From NCBI GenBank assembly GCA_017512365.1, contig JAFWGQ010000065.1:41524-105523 (forward strand): a DNA stretch of 64,000 nt. Direction: 5' to 3'. Origin of the DNA: Mogibacterium sp. GTDB lineage: Bacteria; Bacillota; Clostridia; Peptostreptococcales; Anaerovoracaceae. The position numbers and the translations under genes are program-made. The notes below the pieces were generated by a model. That model was not told where the DNA came from, searched no databases, and worked only from the letters and a program-made list of their open reading frames with translations. Positions 34,550 through 43,369 of the stretch are shown one piece after another. The first letter of the stretch is position 1. The number at the start of each line of letters is the position of its first letter.

Positions 34550-35698
34550 ATGACTTATGAAGAACTGAAAAAAGAAATGGAAAAGTACCCTGAGACCATG
34601 TCTGAAGGGGAGAGGATGCAGAAGTACGCCGCGGGAGAGACCGTCGACCACATCCCGTTCTCGCTGCAGAGCAACGAGGAGGCGATGGCCAACATCTTCG
34701 GCTATACGACCGCTCAGTGGAGAAACGACGTCAAGGTCCACATCGATGTCATCAAAAGAAGAAAAGAGGAATTCAACATCGGCGGACTTGCCTCCGGACT
34801 CAGGCTCAGGACCATGGCCCAGGCCGTAGGCTCCGAGGTATATTTCCCTGAAGTGGGTATCGACCGCGTCCTAAAGCCTGTGCTCACGGACTGGTCGATG
34901 CTGCCTGAGCTCATGAAGGATGATCCGAAGAAGAACCCTGTCTTCCTGGCTGTCCTTCAGAGAGGTATCGACCTCAAGATGGCATTCCCTGAGATGGGGA
35001 TCGCGATGCCGGTAGCCGGGCCGTTCACGAACGCTTCCCTCATAAGGCCGGTCGAGATGATACTCAGAGACACGGTAAGACATCCGGATAAGCTGAATGA
35101 TCTGCTGAAGTGGTGCGTCGACTATACGGTCGCTTACGCAGAGATGTTCGCAGACGAATTCGGCGGCGGAGGATGCACTATCTGCGATCCTATCAGCTGC
35201 GCGGACATCCTCGGAAAGAGGAACTACACGAAGTTCTCTGCGCCTTGGCTCGAATACCTCATCGAAGGACTGACGCAGACCCTCGGAAGGAAGCCGGGTA
35301 TCCACATCTGCGGCAAGACATCCCCTCTCTGGGACGAGATGCTCAAACTCAAAGTCGCGAACTTCAGCGTGGACAACATGGAAGACCTCGCCGCCGCGAG
35401 GGACAAGATGGGCCCTGTCTTCGGACTGGTCGGCAACGTGGCTCCTGTGGACGTTATGCTGAACGGCACGATCGACGATGTCATCGAGACCTGCAGGCAG
35501 TGCATCATCAACGGGGCTGAAGCCGAGAACGGCTACACTCTCGGGACCGGCTGTCAGGTGCCGATCGGAACGCCGCGCGAGAACTTCGACGCATTCATCT
35601 TCGCGGCCAGGAAGTACGGCAGGGGAGCGCGCAAGGGCATGATCCCGCTCGGCATAGCAGAGGAAGCTCTGAACGATGTGGTGATGAACAAGGAATAA
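34550..35698 (+). CDS. UroD-type corrinoid methyltransferase (MtaA/MtbA superfamily)
   Basis: A 382-residue protein with a uroporphyrinogen decarboxylase-like barrel. The zinc motif is intact: IHICGKTS near 249 and a later Cys in LGTGCQVPIGTPREN near 340, as in methylcobamide:CoM methyltransferases. Catalyses methyl transfer between a corrinoid protein and a substrate or acceptor; the direction and partner are not known from sequence. The start is ATG 34550 (AGGAG 9 bases upstream), not the longer frame from 34466. A corrinoid protein follows after 68 bases. Confidence 0.85.
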   Translation: MTYEELKKEMEKYPETMSEGERMQKYAAGETVDHIPFSLQSNEEAMANIFGYTTAQWRNDVKVHIDVIKRRKEEFNIGGLASGLRLRTMAQAVGSEVYFPEVGIDRVLKPVLTDWSMLPELMKDDPKKNPVFLAVLQRGIDLKMAFPEMGIAMPVAGPFTNASLIRPVEMILRDTVRHPDKLNDLLKWCVDYTVAYAEMFADEFGGGGCTICDPISCADILGKRNYTKFSAPWLEYLIEGLTQTLGRKPGIHICGKTSPLWDEMLKLKVANFSVDNMEDLAAARDKMGPVFGLVGNVAPVDVMLNGTIDDVIETCRQCIINGAEAENGYTLGTGCQVPIGTPRENFDAFIFAARKYGRGARKGMIPLGIAEEALNDVVMNKE

Positions 35699-35766
35699 TG
35701 TGTTATCATAGAGCGCGTAGCGTTCAGAAAAAAGACAGAACATAAACTGATAAAGGAGAATATATA

Positions 35767-36423
35767 ATGGCAACCAAAGAAGAACTGCTGCAGAAGATGT
35801 CCGACATGGTATTCGAGATGGAGGACGAGGAGATCGCCGATGTATGCGAGGAGTATATCGAGGCGGGGCACGACGCCCTTGACGGCATACTCCACGGACT
35901 CGTTGACGGCATGAACCGCGCGAGCGAGATGTACGATCAGGAGGAGTACTTCGTCACAGACCTTCTGCTCTGTTCGGACGCGATGTATGCAGGCCTCGAC
36001 GTGCTGAGACCGCACCTTCCTGAGGATGCGTCGATGGGCGAATCGAAGAAGGCCGTCATCGGAGTAGTCGAGGGAGACACCCACGACATAGGCAAGAACC
36101 TCGTCAAGATCATGATGGAGACCGCCGGATTCGAAATGTACGACCTCGGAAGAGACGTGCCGCTCGACAGCTTCGTCGAGAAGGCAAAGGAAGTCGATGC
36201 CGACCTCATCATGATGTCGACTCTGATGACGACTACGATGCCGGGAATGAAGGAAGTCATAAACAAGCTCAAGGAGCAGGGCATCAGAGACAGCGTCAAG
36301 GTCATGGTGGGCGGAAGCCCTATCTCGATGAAGTACGCCGAGGACATCGGAGCCGACGGATATTCGAGAAACGCCGTCGAGGCAGTCGAAGTAGCAAAGA
36401 AGCTCTGCGGAATGGCGGGGTAA
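35767..36423 (+). CDS. Corrinoid protein (MtbC/MtaC-like, methionine synthase B12-binding fold)
   Basis: A 218-residue cobamide carrier that shuttles methyl groups between methyltransferases. It has the N-terminal four-helix cap (about 1-90, with EEYFVTDLLLCSDAMYAGLDVL) and a Rossmann-like B12-binding domain. The ligand motif GDTHDIGKNLVKIMMETAGF is near 104-123 (His lower ligand), MMSTLMTTTMPGM near 150 and VMVGGSPIS near 179. AAAGGAG precedes ATG 35767. It lies between a UroD-type methyltransferase and the RACo-like activator, the usual core of a corrinoid methyltransferase system. Confidence 0.95.
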   Translation: MATKEELLQKMSDMVFEMEDEEIADVCEEYIEAGHDALDGILHGLVDGMNRASEMYDQEEYFVTDLLLCSDAMYAGLDVLRPHLPEDASMGESKKAVIGVVEGDTHDIGKNLVKIMMETAGFEMYDLGRDVPLDSFVEKAKEVDADLIMMSTLMTTTMPGMKEVINKLKEQGIRDSVKVMVGGSPISMKYAEDIGADGYSRNAVEAVEVAKKLCGMAG

Positions 36424-36441
36424 AACGGAGAACAGTCAAAA

Positions 36442-38280
36442 ATGCCAAAACTTACAGTTATGCCGGAGGGAAAGGGATACGATTTTGCCTCCGGCAAAAA
36501 TTTGATGGAAATAATGCTCGAAGCGGGTCTTTTCGTAGATAACGCCTGCGGCGGCAAGGGGCTCTGCGGAAAGTGCAGGGTCAGGATCGCGGAAGGAGAC
36601 GCCGGCGAGGCGGGAGAGACAGAGCGCGGCATACTGAAGGCCGAAGAGCTCGACCGGGGAGTCAGACTTGCCTGCCTCGCCTTCCCTGCGGGAGACATAA
36701 GCATAGAGCTCCTTCAGAAAGACAAAAAGCACGATGTGCTCGCTTCGGGCTACATGCCGGATTTCGAATTTGCGGCAGACATAAAGAAGCAGCATGTCAC
36801 GATCCATAAACCGACTCTTGAGGACCAGACCCCGTTCGAGAACCAGATCCTGGAACAGACCGGCGCTGAAGATATCGTCGGACACGACGGAGCGACCGGA
36901 TACCTCGGCTTCGGCTATACGGCTCTCAGCGGGAACGAGATGCTGCCGGGAGAGTATACGGCTGTGCTGCATGACGGTAAGGTCATCGCTATGGAACCCG
37001 GGGACACGACGGACTCGATGTACGGCGTCGCGATAGACATAGGAACGACCACCGTCGTCTGTTCGCTCGTCGACATGCTCACAGGCGAGGAACTCGGACA
37101 CGCTTCCGAGATCAACGCCCAGAAGTTTTTCGGACTCGATGTCCTGACAAGGATCACCTACGAGATAGAAAACCCCGAGGACGGACGGAGCAAACTGCAG
37201 AAGGCCATAGTCGGATCGATCAACAAGATGGTGAAGTCCATCTGCGATGAACACGGACTGTCTCAGGAACAGGTATACGAGGTGACGGTCGGCGCCAACT
37301 GCACGATGATGCACATGCTCATGGGAGTGGATGCCAGACCTATAGGAAAGGCTCCGTTCGCTCCTGTGTTCGCACGGGCAAAGGACGTGAAGGCTTCGGA
37401 TATCGGGCTCAAAGCCGCACCGGGAGCCAGGCTCTACTGCCTGCCTTCGGTGTCCGCATACATAGGAGCGGACATAGTGGCCGGAGCATACGTCTGCGAC
37501 CTCAGGCATCAGAAGGGCAACGTGATGTTCATAGACATCGGCACCAACGGCGAGATCGTGCTTGCGTCAGACGGAAAACTGATGTCATGCTCGTGCGCTG
37601 CAGGGCCTGCTCTCGAGGGAATGAACATCAGCTCGGGAATGAGAGCTGCCGAAGGGGCCATCGAGGACATCCGTATAGGCGAAGACGGCCTCGAGCTTAA
37701 GATAATAGGCGGCTGCGAGCCTGCCGGCATATGCGGAAGCGGCATACTCACCGTGACCAAGGAACTGCTCAGAACGGGCATAGTGCGCAAGACCGGAGCA
37801 TTCGTCAAGGCTGACAGGTTCGACGCCGATGACTACAGATCGCAGTACATAGAAGTCGATGAAGAGGGCAAGCGATCCTTCAGGATGACAGGAGGGGATG
37901 AGCCTCTGTACATAACCCAGGGCGATATCAGGCAGGTCCAGCTCGCCAAGGGAGCCATACTTTCGGGATTCATGGCGCTGATGAACAAGGCCGGCATAGG
38001 CATGGAGGATCTGGACAGGGTCCTCATCGCTGGCCAGTTCGGCGCTCATCTGCCGGCAGACAGCATCACCGGCACGGGCATACTTCCGTTCGAGGTCGGG
38101 GACCGCATCGAATATGTGGGCAATACTTCCAAGACCGGCGCATACATGGCGCTGATGTCTTCGAAGGTAAAAAGAGAGATGGAGGAGCTCGCGCACGACA
38201 TGGATTACCTTGAGCTCGGCGCTACCGACAACTACGAGAGGCTGCTCTCCGAGTGCCTGATATTCCCTTCATTCAGATAA
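36442..38280 (+). CDS. RACo-like reductive activator of corrinoid proteins ([2Fe-2S] plus DUF4445 ASKHA domain)
   Basis: A 612-residue protein that should rescue inactive Co(II) corrinoid by ATP-driven reduction to Co(I). Residues 1-95 form a plant-type [2Fe-2S] ferredoxin domain (CGGKGLCGKCRV near 34-45, last Cys near 77). Residues about 195-612 form the DUF4445 ASKHA ATPase domain with phosphate loops YGVAIDIGTTTVVCSL near 194 and MFIDIGTNGEIVL near 362, and GICGSGIL near 432. It starts 18 bases after the corrinoid protein and is followed after 13 bases by another methyltransferase. Homologues include the RACo/RamA-type activators of acetogens. Confidence 0.92.
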   Translation: MPKLTVMPEGKGYDFASGKNLMEIMLEAGLFVDNACGGKGLCGKCRVRIAEGDAGEAGETERGILKAEELDRGVRLACLAFPAGDISIELLQKDKKHDVLASGYMPDFEFAADIKKQHVTIHKPTLEDQTPFENQILEQTGAEDIVGHDGATGYLGFGYTALSGNEMLPGEYTAVLHDGKVIAMEPGDTTDSMYGVAIDIGTTTVVCSLVDMLTGEELGHASEINAQKFFGLDVLTRITYEIENPEDGRSKLQKAIVGSINKMVKSICDEHGLSQEQVYEVTVGANCTMMHMLMGVDARPIGKAPFAPVFARAKDVKASDIGLKAAPGARLYCLPSVSAYIGADIVAGAYVCDLRHQKGNVMFIDIGTNGEIVLASDGKLMSCSCAAGPALEGMNISSGMRAAEGAIEDIRIGEDGLELKIIGGCEPAGICGSGILTVTKELLRTGIVRKTGAFVKADRFDADDYRSQYIEVDEEGKRSFRMTGGDEPLYITQGDIRQVQLAKGAILSGFMALMNKAGIGMEDLDRVLIAGQFGAHLPADSITGTGILPFEVGDRIEYVGNTSKTGAYMALMSSKVKREMEELAHDMDYLELGATDNYERLLSECLIFPSFR

Positions 38281-38293
38281 AAAAGGAAAAGCG

Positions 38294-39316
38294 ATGACTA
38301 CAGCAAATGAAAGACTCATAAAGATACTTTCCGGCATGAAGGCCGACAGACCTGCCTGCATCTGCCCGGGCGGCATGATGAACATGGTCACGAAGGCCCT
38401 GCAGGATGTAAGCGGTGTCTATCTGCCTGAGGCTCATACGGACGCGCGCATGATGGCTGACCTTGCGAAGGCCATATACGACAACGACTGCTTCGAGAAC
38501 TACGGAGTGCCTTTCTGTATGACTGTCGAGGCCGAAGCCCTCGGCGCGACCTGCACCATGGGCACGCAGCTCTTCGAACCGCATGTGACGGGATATGCGA
38601 TAGACACGGTCGAGGACTATAAAAAGCTCACGCCGATGGATCTGGACTCGGGCAGGGCGAAGGTGGTCCTGGACGCGATCAGGCTCCTTAAAGAGGAGAC
38701 GGATGGCGTGCCTATAATCGGCAACATCGTCGGGCCTGTCAGCGTGGCAAGCTCTGTATGCGAGCCGACCAGATACTACAAGCAGATGAGGCAGAAGAGA
38801 GAGCTCACTCACGAGTACATGCAGTTCGTGACGGACGACCTCATCAGGTTCGCCCTCGCGATGATCGACGCCGGCGCCGACGTCATAGCGATGTCTGATC
38901 CGAGCGGCACGGGCGAGATACTGGGGCCTAAGTTCTTCGACGAATACGCCGTCACATATATCAACCAGGTGGTAGACGCCGTCCAGGCAAAGGGAGCCAG
39001 GATCATAGTCCATATCTGCGGGCAGATGAAGGCCGTATATGAAAAGGTCGCGAAGATACACAGCGACGCTTTCAGCTTCGATGCCGTCGTATCACTGAGA
39101 GAGGCGAAGAAGAACCTCCCTGAAAAGGTAATAATGGGCAACGTGAGCACCTTCGCGATAGAAAATCAGGACGAAGCCACGGTAGACAAGCTCACAAGAG
39201 CCGCGTACAGCAGCGGATCGGATATAATCTCGCCGGCCTGCGGCCTCGGCATGGGTTCGCCTCTTGCCAACGTGCAGCAGGTGCTCAGGACGGTAAAGAC
39301 TTTTGCGGATGAGTAA
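38294..39316 (+). CDS. UroD-type corrinoid methyltransferase (second copy)
   Basis: A 340-residue protein of the MtaA/MtbA group. Zinc-type motif: RIIVHICGQMKAV near 235-247, with a later Cys in SPACGLGMGSPLANVQ near 314. Its N-terminus (ILSGMKADRPACICPGGMMN) resembles the MtaA family more than the first copy does. It lies downstream of the activator gene in the same operon, with AAAAGG before ATG 38294. A methylcobamide:acceptor role (thiol or folate) is plausible. Confidence 0.86.
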   Translation: MTTANERLIKILSGMKADRPACICPGGMMNMVTKALQDVSGVYLPEAHTDARMMADLAKAIYDNDCFENYGVPFCMTVEAEALGATCTMGTQLFEPHVTGYAIDTVEDYKKLTPMDLDSGRAKVVLDAIRLLKEETDGVPIIGNIVGPVSVASSVCEPTRYYKQMRQKRELTHEYMQFVTDDLIRFALAMIDAGADVIAMSDPSGTGEILGPKFFDEYAVTYINQVVDAVQAKGARIIVHICGQMKAVYEKVAKIHSDAFSFDAVVSLREAKKNLPEKVIMGNVSTFAIENQDEATVDKLTRAAYSSGSDIISPACGLGMGSPLANVQQVLRTVKTFADE

Positions 39317-40052
39317 TGAAGATTTCCTGAAATACGAAGAGGCAGGCAGTGTATCCTCTGTGCCTGAGGGCACGAAGCGCATAGGCGAGCTTGCGTTCGC
39401 CGGAGCCGACGGACTGGAGAGACTGTACATACCGGACTCAGTGACGGAGATTGGCAATTATGCTTTCATGAACTGCTATTCGCTTCGTGAAATAAGACTG
39501 CCGGAGCAGCTTGAACGCACAGGCGCAGGGCTCTTCCAGAACTGCTGGCAGCTCAGGAGCGTGAAGCTGCCGGAGGGTACGAAGACCCTCGGTACGGACA
39601 TGTTCGAGAACTGCCACTCGCTTTCGGAAATATGGCTGCCGCGATCTCTCAGGGATGCGGCGAGGACATCTCTTTCCGGATGCAGGAACCTCAGGACGAT
39701 ACACATAAGCCCGGAGCAGCTGGACATGCTCCCGTCTTCGGCGAGGTATACCGCCGTGCTCACTTATATGGAGGAGCACCCGGATCCGTCCGGAGAGGGC
39801 GCGGACGGGGAAGAGCTGATCTGCAGCTACGCGTCAGAAAGACAGAAGTCGCTTCTCGACCTTGCGGTCAACAGAAGGAGCACGGAAGCGGTGAGATACA
39901 TGCTTTCGCGCGGGCTGGCAGATGAAGAGGCTCTGAGAGAGTATCTTGAAAGATCGGCAGTATCGGGCAGGGTCGAGATAACGGCGCTGCTGCTCGACAG
40001 TCTCAGGGACGCGGAACAGACGGATCCTCTGCTCGAAGACCCGTTTCTTTAG
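39309..40052 (+). CDS. Leucine-rich repeat protein, BspA/LRR_5 type, with no secretion signal
   Basis: A protein of about 247 residues. From about 20 to 135 there are four to five LRR_5 repeats with the pattern L-x-x-I-x-x-P-x-x-v-x-x-I-g-x-x-aF-x-x-C. The C-terminal part (about 175-225) looks like a short ankyrin-type helical pair (DLAVNRRSTEAVRYMLSRG). There is no signal peptide or membrane segment, so it should be cytoplasmic, while most BspA-like proteins are surface proteins. ATG 39309 overlaps the stop of the methyltransferase, so it is part of the operon. Function unknown; protein binding is the obvious guess. Confidence 0.8.
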   Translation: MSNEDFLKYEEAGSVSSVPEGTKRIGELAFAGADGLERLYIPDSVTEIGNYAFMNCYSLREIRLPEQLERTGAGLFQNCWQLRSVKLPEGTKTLGTDMFENCHSLSEIWLPRSLRDAARTSLSGCRNLRTIHISPEQLDMLPSSARYTAVLTYMEEHPDPSGEGADGEELICSYASERQKSLLDLAVNRRSTEAVRYMLSRGLADEEALREYLERSAVSGRVEITALLLDSLRDAEQTDPLLEDPFL

Positions 40053-40078
40053 ACAAAAGGCAGATAAGGCGATAAGCA

Positions 40079-40948
40079 ATGAATGAGATAAGAGAATACA
40101 AATGCACATATTCGAATTCGGTGGGCGTCAGCTCAGAGGTCACGGAAGGCCTCGGACTTGAGTTCCCGGACGCATACATGCACAGCGATACCATGCAGAC
40201 CCTGGCAAAGGCGATAAAGGAGCACGATGGTGCGGACTTCTGCCTGCTGCCGTTCTGCCGCACGGTCGAGGCCGAGGCGATGGGAGCTGTGCTCAACTAT
40301 GGCGATGCCAATACCGGACCGAGGGCAAAGGATCCGATCTGCGAGGGCATCGATGACGTGCTGGCGCTGCCTTCAGTCGATGTGACAAAGGGCAGGATGG
40401 CCGAAGTCCTCAGGGCCTGCGCAGAACTCAAAGCGCAGGGAGAGACAGTGTGCCTCGAGGTCACGGGACCGTTCACCATCCTCAATGCTCTGATGGAGCC
40501 GCGCAAGGTCTTCAAGGCATACCGTAAAGACGCGGAAGGCATGAAGAAGGTGCTCGATAAGCTGAGCGGCGATCTGCTCGCATATATAAAAGCGGGCAAA
40601 GATGCCGGGGTGGATATATTCATCTTTTCCGATTCGGCCGGAGCGCCTGAGCTCCTGGGCCCTAAGTTCACGACTCAGGGGGTGGAGGACTTCTACCATC
40701 CGTTCCTTAAAAAGGTCGAAGCGCTCATGGACGACAGCTGCATCTTCCTGCTCTGCCCTAAATTCACATACGCCGTTATCGATACAGGCTGCGGTGAGTT
40801 CAGGGATCATCAGCTGGACTCCGGGATCGACTTTTTGCAGGCCATGCTGCAGATGAAGGGCAAAGTGAAGATCGCCGGACAGGTCTGCATCAAGAACATC
40901 GGAGTGAAGCTCGCGAACGGAAGGTTCAGAGAGATCGTGCTGAAATAA
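40079..40948 (+). CDS. UroD-type methyltransferase homologue, short and with an altered metal motif
   Basis: A 289-residue protein with a barrel of the same superfamily (CRTVEAEAMGAVLNYGD near 60, VTGPFTILNALMEP near 127, FSDSAGAPELLGPKF near 182). It is 50-90 residues shorter than its neighbours. In place of HICG it has FLLCPKFTYAV near 222, so the zinc His is absent; a later Cys is present in GQVCIKNIG. It may use another metal site or act as a structural or regulatory partner. It lies in the operon between the LRR protein and the DUF1638 gene. Confidence 0.78.
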   Translation: MNEIREYKCTYSNSVGVSSEVTEGLGLEFPDAYMHSDTMQTLAKAIKEHDGADFCLLPFCRTVEAEAMGAVLNYGDANTGPRAKDPICEGIDDVLALPSVDVTKGRMAEVLRACAELKAQGETVCLEVTGPFTILNALMEPRKVFKAYRKDAEGMKKVLDKLSGDLLAYIKAGKDAGVDIFIFSDSAGAPELLGPKFTTQGVEDFYHPFLKKVEALMDDSCIFLLCPKFTYAVIDTGCGEFRDHQLDSGIDFLQAMLQMKGKVKIAGQVCIKNIGVKLANGRFREIVLK

Positions 40949-40960
40949 GGAACAATTATA

Positions 40961-41644
40961 TTGGAACTGACAGGATATAAGAAAATAATACTTATCGCAT
41001 GCTCGATGATCGAGGACGAGATAAACGCCGTCTTCGATCGTTTTGATATGCCGGACATGGAGATCCGCTGGCAGGAGAGGGGTCATCACAACGATCCGGA
41101 CAGGCTGCGCGATGTCGTACAGGCTGAGATAGACAGGGCGGAGAGCGAGGGGGCCGATCTGATCATGCTCGCCTACGGGCTCTGCGGCAACGGGGCTCTC
41201 GGCTGGCACACGGAGAAGGCGGTTCTCGCCATGCCGCGCTTTGACGACTGCATCAACATGATGCTCTGCACCGGCAAAAGAGACAGGCGAAACTATCTCA
41301 GCGCCGGACACATGTATCTGACAGGCGGCTGGACCAGAGATGAGGGAGCGCTGCTCGACATGTTCGAAAGCTATCTGTCGAAGTACGGAAAGCGCAGGGC
41401 GGACAAGCTCATGAAGATGATGCTCGCATCATACAGCAGCGTGACCGTGATCGATACGGGCTGCTACGAGATGGAGCCCGTGATGGAATACGCGGCGGAG
41501 TGCGCGGAGCGCTTCGGACTTGAACGCAATATCGTGGCAGGAGGCAACGAGCCGCTCAGAAAGCTCATTACGGGAGACTGGGATGGGGACATCATAATAA
41601 AAGATCCGGGAGAAACCGTAGAAGAGTGCGATTATTCGTTTTAG
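40961..41644 (+). CDS. DUF1638 domain protein
   Basis: A 227-residue soluble protein of the DUF1638 family: IACSMIEDEI near 11, MLAYGLCGNGALGW near 68, the MPRFDDCINMMLCTGKR segment near 90 and VTVIDTGCYEM near 165. Conserved Cys residues suggest a metal or corrinoid-related site. The family often occurs with corrinoid methyltransferases, but no activity is established as far as I know. The start codon is TTG 40961 with AAGGA upstream, 12 bases after the preceding gene. It ends the operon that began at 34550. Confidence 0.85.
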   Translation: MELTGYKKIILIACSMIEDEINAVFDRFDMPDMEIRWQERGHHNDPDRLRDVVQAEIDRAESEGADLIMLAYGLCGNGALGWHTEKAVLAMPRFDDCINMMLCTGKRDRRNYLSAGHMYLTGGWTRDEGALLDMFESYLSKYGKRRADKLMKMMLASYSSVTVIDTGCYEMEPVMEYAAECAERFGLERNIVAGGNEPLRKLITGDWDGDIIIKDPGETVEECDYSF

Positions 41645-41808
41645 AGATACTTAGGATTACTTGATTTATTGTTAAGAACACCTTAACTATTCCGCGATAA
41701 GAAGTTCACAATGATACCTGATGCACAATAATAAGAACATGTAGTTGTGAAAAGGCACAATTATCAGTTAAACAAATAATTAGTATTCTTTTCAAGAACT
41801 TTATAAAT

Positions 41809-41836
41809 TTTACATCTGTTCATATTGCGGTATAAT
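41809..41836 (+). promoter_or_regulatory. SigmaA-type promoter of the NhaC-family gene
   Basis: TTTACA (41809-41814), a 16-base spacer and TATAAT (41831-41836). CACAAT occurs upstream at 41707, 41724 and 41756, and TTGTG at 41745; these repeated words in the AT-rich leader (41645-41808) may be operator half-sites. Confidence 0.6.
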
Positions 41837-41925
41837 TCACAAGGTTGCGTGAAACATGCAGCCATTTAAATTGTTTAGGTATTTCTGATGGCTTTCAGGC
41901 ATATACAGAAAAGGAGAATAATATA

Positions 41926-43284
41926 ATGAGCAATCAGAAGAAAAGCAACGGCTGGGCGCTCCTGCCGTTCGCAGTATTCATCGTCATCTACCTCGGAGCC
42001 GGGATCATCCTCCAGAACAAGGGCGTAGAAATGGCGTTCTATCAGTTCCCTGCGGTAGTAGCAATGTTCCTTGCAGTTCTCGTAGCATTCGCTATGAACT
42101 ACAAGGCAGGCATCAACGCTAACTTCAGCATCTTTGCAAAAGGAGCAGCCAACGAAGACGTAATGGCGATGCTCATGATCTACCTGCTCGCCGGAGCTTT
42201 CTCTGCAGTAGCGGGAGCCATGGGCGGAGTCGACGCTACAGTCAACCTGGGCGTTTCGATCATCCCTGCATCACTGCTTACAGCAGGACTCTTCGTTATC
42301 GCAGCATTTCTCGCAACAGCAACGGGAACATCGATGGGTACTATCGGAGCTCTCGTTCCTATCGCACTCGGAGTTGTTGACAAGGCAGGACTCAGCCTTC
42401 CGCTCGTCATGGCCGCAGTAGTTTCCGGCGCTATGTTCGGAGATAATCTGTCCATGATCTCGGATACGACTATCGCCGCTACAAGAACTCAGAAGGTAGA
42501 ACTCAAGGACAAGTTCAGGACAAACTTCTGGATCTCGTTGCCTGCAGCAATAGTTACTATCGTACTGCTCATCATCTTCGGCAGACCTGATACAGCCCAG
42601 GCTCTTACAGTTGAACCGTTCTCGTTCATCAAAGTCATCCCTTACCTGCTTGTACTCGTACTTGCGCTCATCGGAATGAACGTATTTGCGGTACTGACTA
42701 TCGGTATCTTTGCAGCAGGAATCATCGGAATGGCATACGGCGATATCACATTCATGGATTTCGCAGTCAAGATCTGGGAAGGTTTCCAGGGCATGATCGA
42801 GGTGTTCCTCCTGTCCATGCTCTGCGGCGGTATTGCTGAGATGGCCAAGCACTACGGCGGCCTTGACTGGCTCATCGAGAAGCTGTCCATGACATTCAAG
42901 GGAAAGAAGTCTGCGCAGGTCGGCCTCTCCGCGCTTGCTGCACTTACTGACATGGCTACAGCCAACAACACTGTTGCCATCATCGTTGACGGACCTATGG
43001 CACGTGAGATCAGTGAAAAGTACGACATCGACCCAAGAAAGACCGCATCCATTCTGGACATGTTCACATGCATCATGCAGGGACTCATCCCTTACGGAGC
43101 TCAGTTCCTCGTAGTTGCAAGCATGTGTGAAGGAAGAGTAAGCCCTCTGGACATCATCCCGAGGAACTGGTACCTCTTCCTCCTCGCCGGATTCGCTATC
43201 CTTTCGTACTTCGTACCTTGGTATGAGAAGATCACGCTCAAGGGCAAGTGGGACTGGAAAAAGAACAAAGTAGTCAACGAGTAA
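41926..43284 (+). CDS. NhaC-family Na+/H+ antiporter-type transporter
   Basis: A 452-residue membrane protein with about eleven hydrophobic segments and NhaC-family motifs: GTSMGTIGALVPIALG near 129, VSGAMFGDNLSMISDTTIAAT near 158 and the later GLIPYGAQFLV near 385. The start is ATG 41926 behind AAAGGAG; the longer frame from 41845 has no such signal. The family exchanges sodium with protons or organic ions. Between methyltransferase genes it may import the methylated substrate or manage sodium energetics. Codon use (many GTA, CTT, CCT, GCA) differs from its neighbours, suggesting high expression or separate origin. Confidence 0.88.
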   Translation: MSNQKKSNGWALLPFAVFIVIYLGAGIILQNKGVEMAFYQFPAVVAMFLAVLVAFAMNYKAGINANFSIFAKGAANEDVMAMLMIYLLAGAFSAVAGAMGGVDATVNLGVSIIPASLLTAGLFVIAAFLATATGTSMGTIGALVPIALGVVDKAGLSLPLVMAAVVSGAMFGDNLSMISDTTIAATRTQKVELKDKFRTNFWISLPAAIVTIVLLIIFGRPDTAQALTVEPFSFIKVIPYLLVLVLALIGMNVFAVLTIGIFAAGIIGMAYGDITFMDFAVKIWEGFQGMIEVFLLSMLCGGIAEMAKHYGGLDWLIEKLSMTFKGKKSAQVGLSALAALTDMATANNTVAIIVDGPMAREISEKYDIDPRKTASILDMFTCIMQGLIPYGAQFLVVASMCEGRVSPLDIIPRNWYLFLLAGFAILSYFVPWYEKITLKGKWDWKKNKVVNE

Positions 43285-43313
43285 TAATCTCCATAGCGTG
43301 AATGGAATCGCGT

Positions 43314-43341
43314 ATGCCGGAACCCCTTGAGGCTCCGGCAT
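43314..43341 (+). promoter_or_regulatory. Hairpin between the antiporter and methyltransferase genes
   Basis: ATGCCGGA (43314-43321) pairs with TCCGGCAT (43334-43341). No T run follows, so it is more likely an mRNA processing or stability element than a terminator. Confidence 0.45.
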
Positions 43342-43369
43342 TGCGTGCGTAAAAGATAAAGAGGACAAA

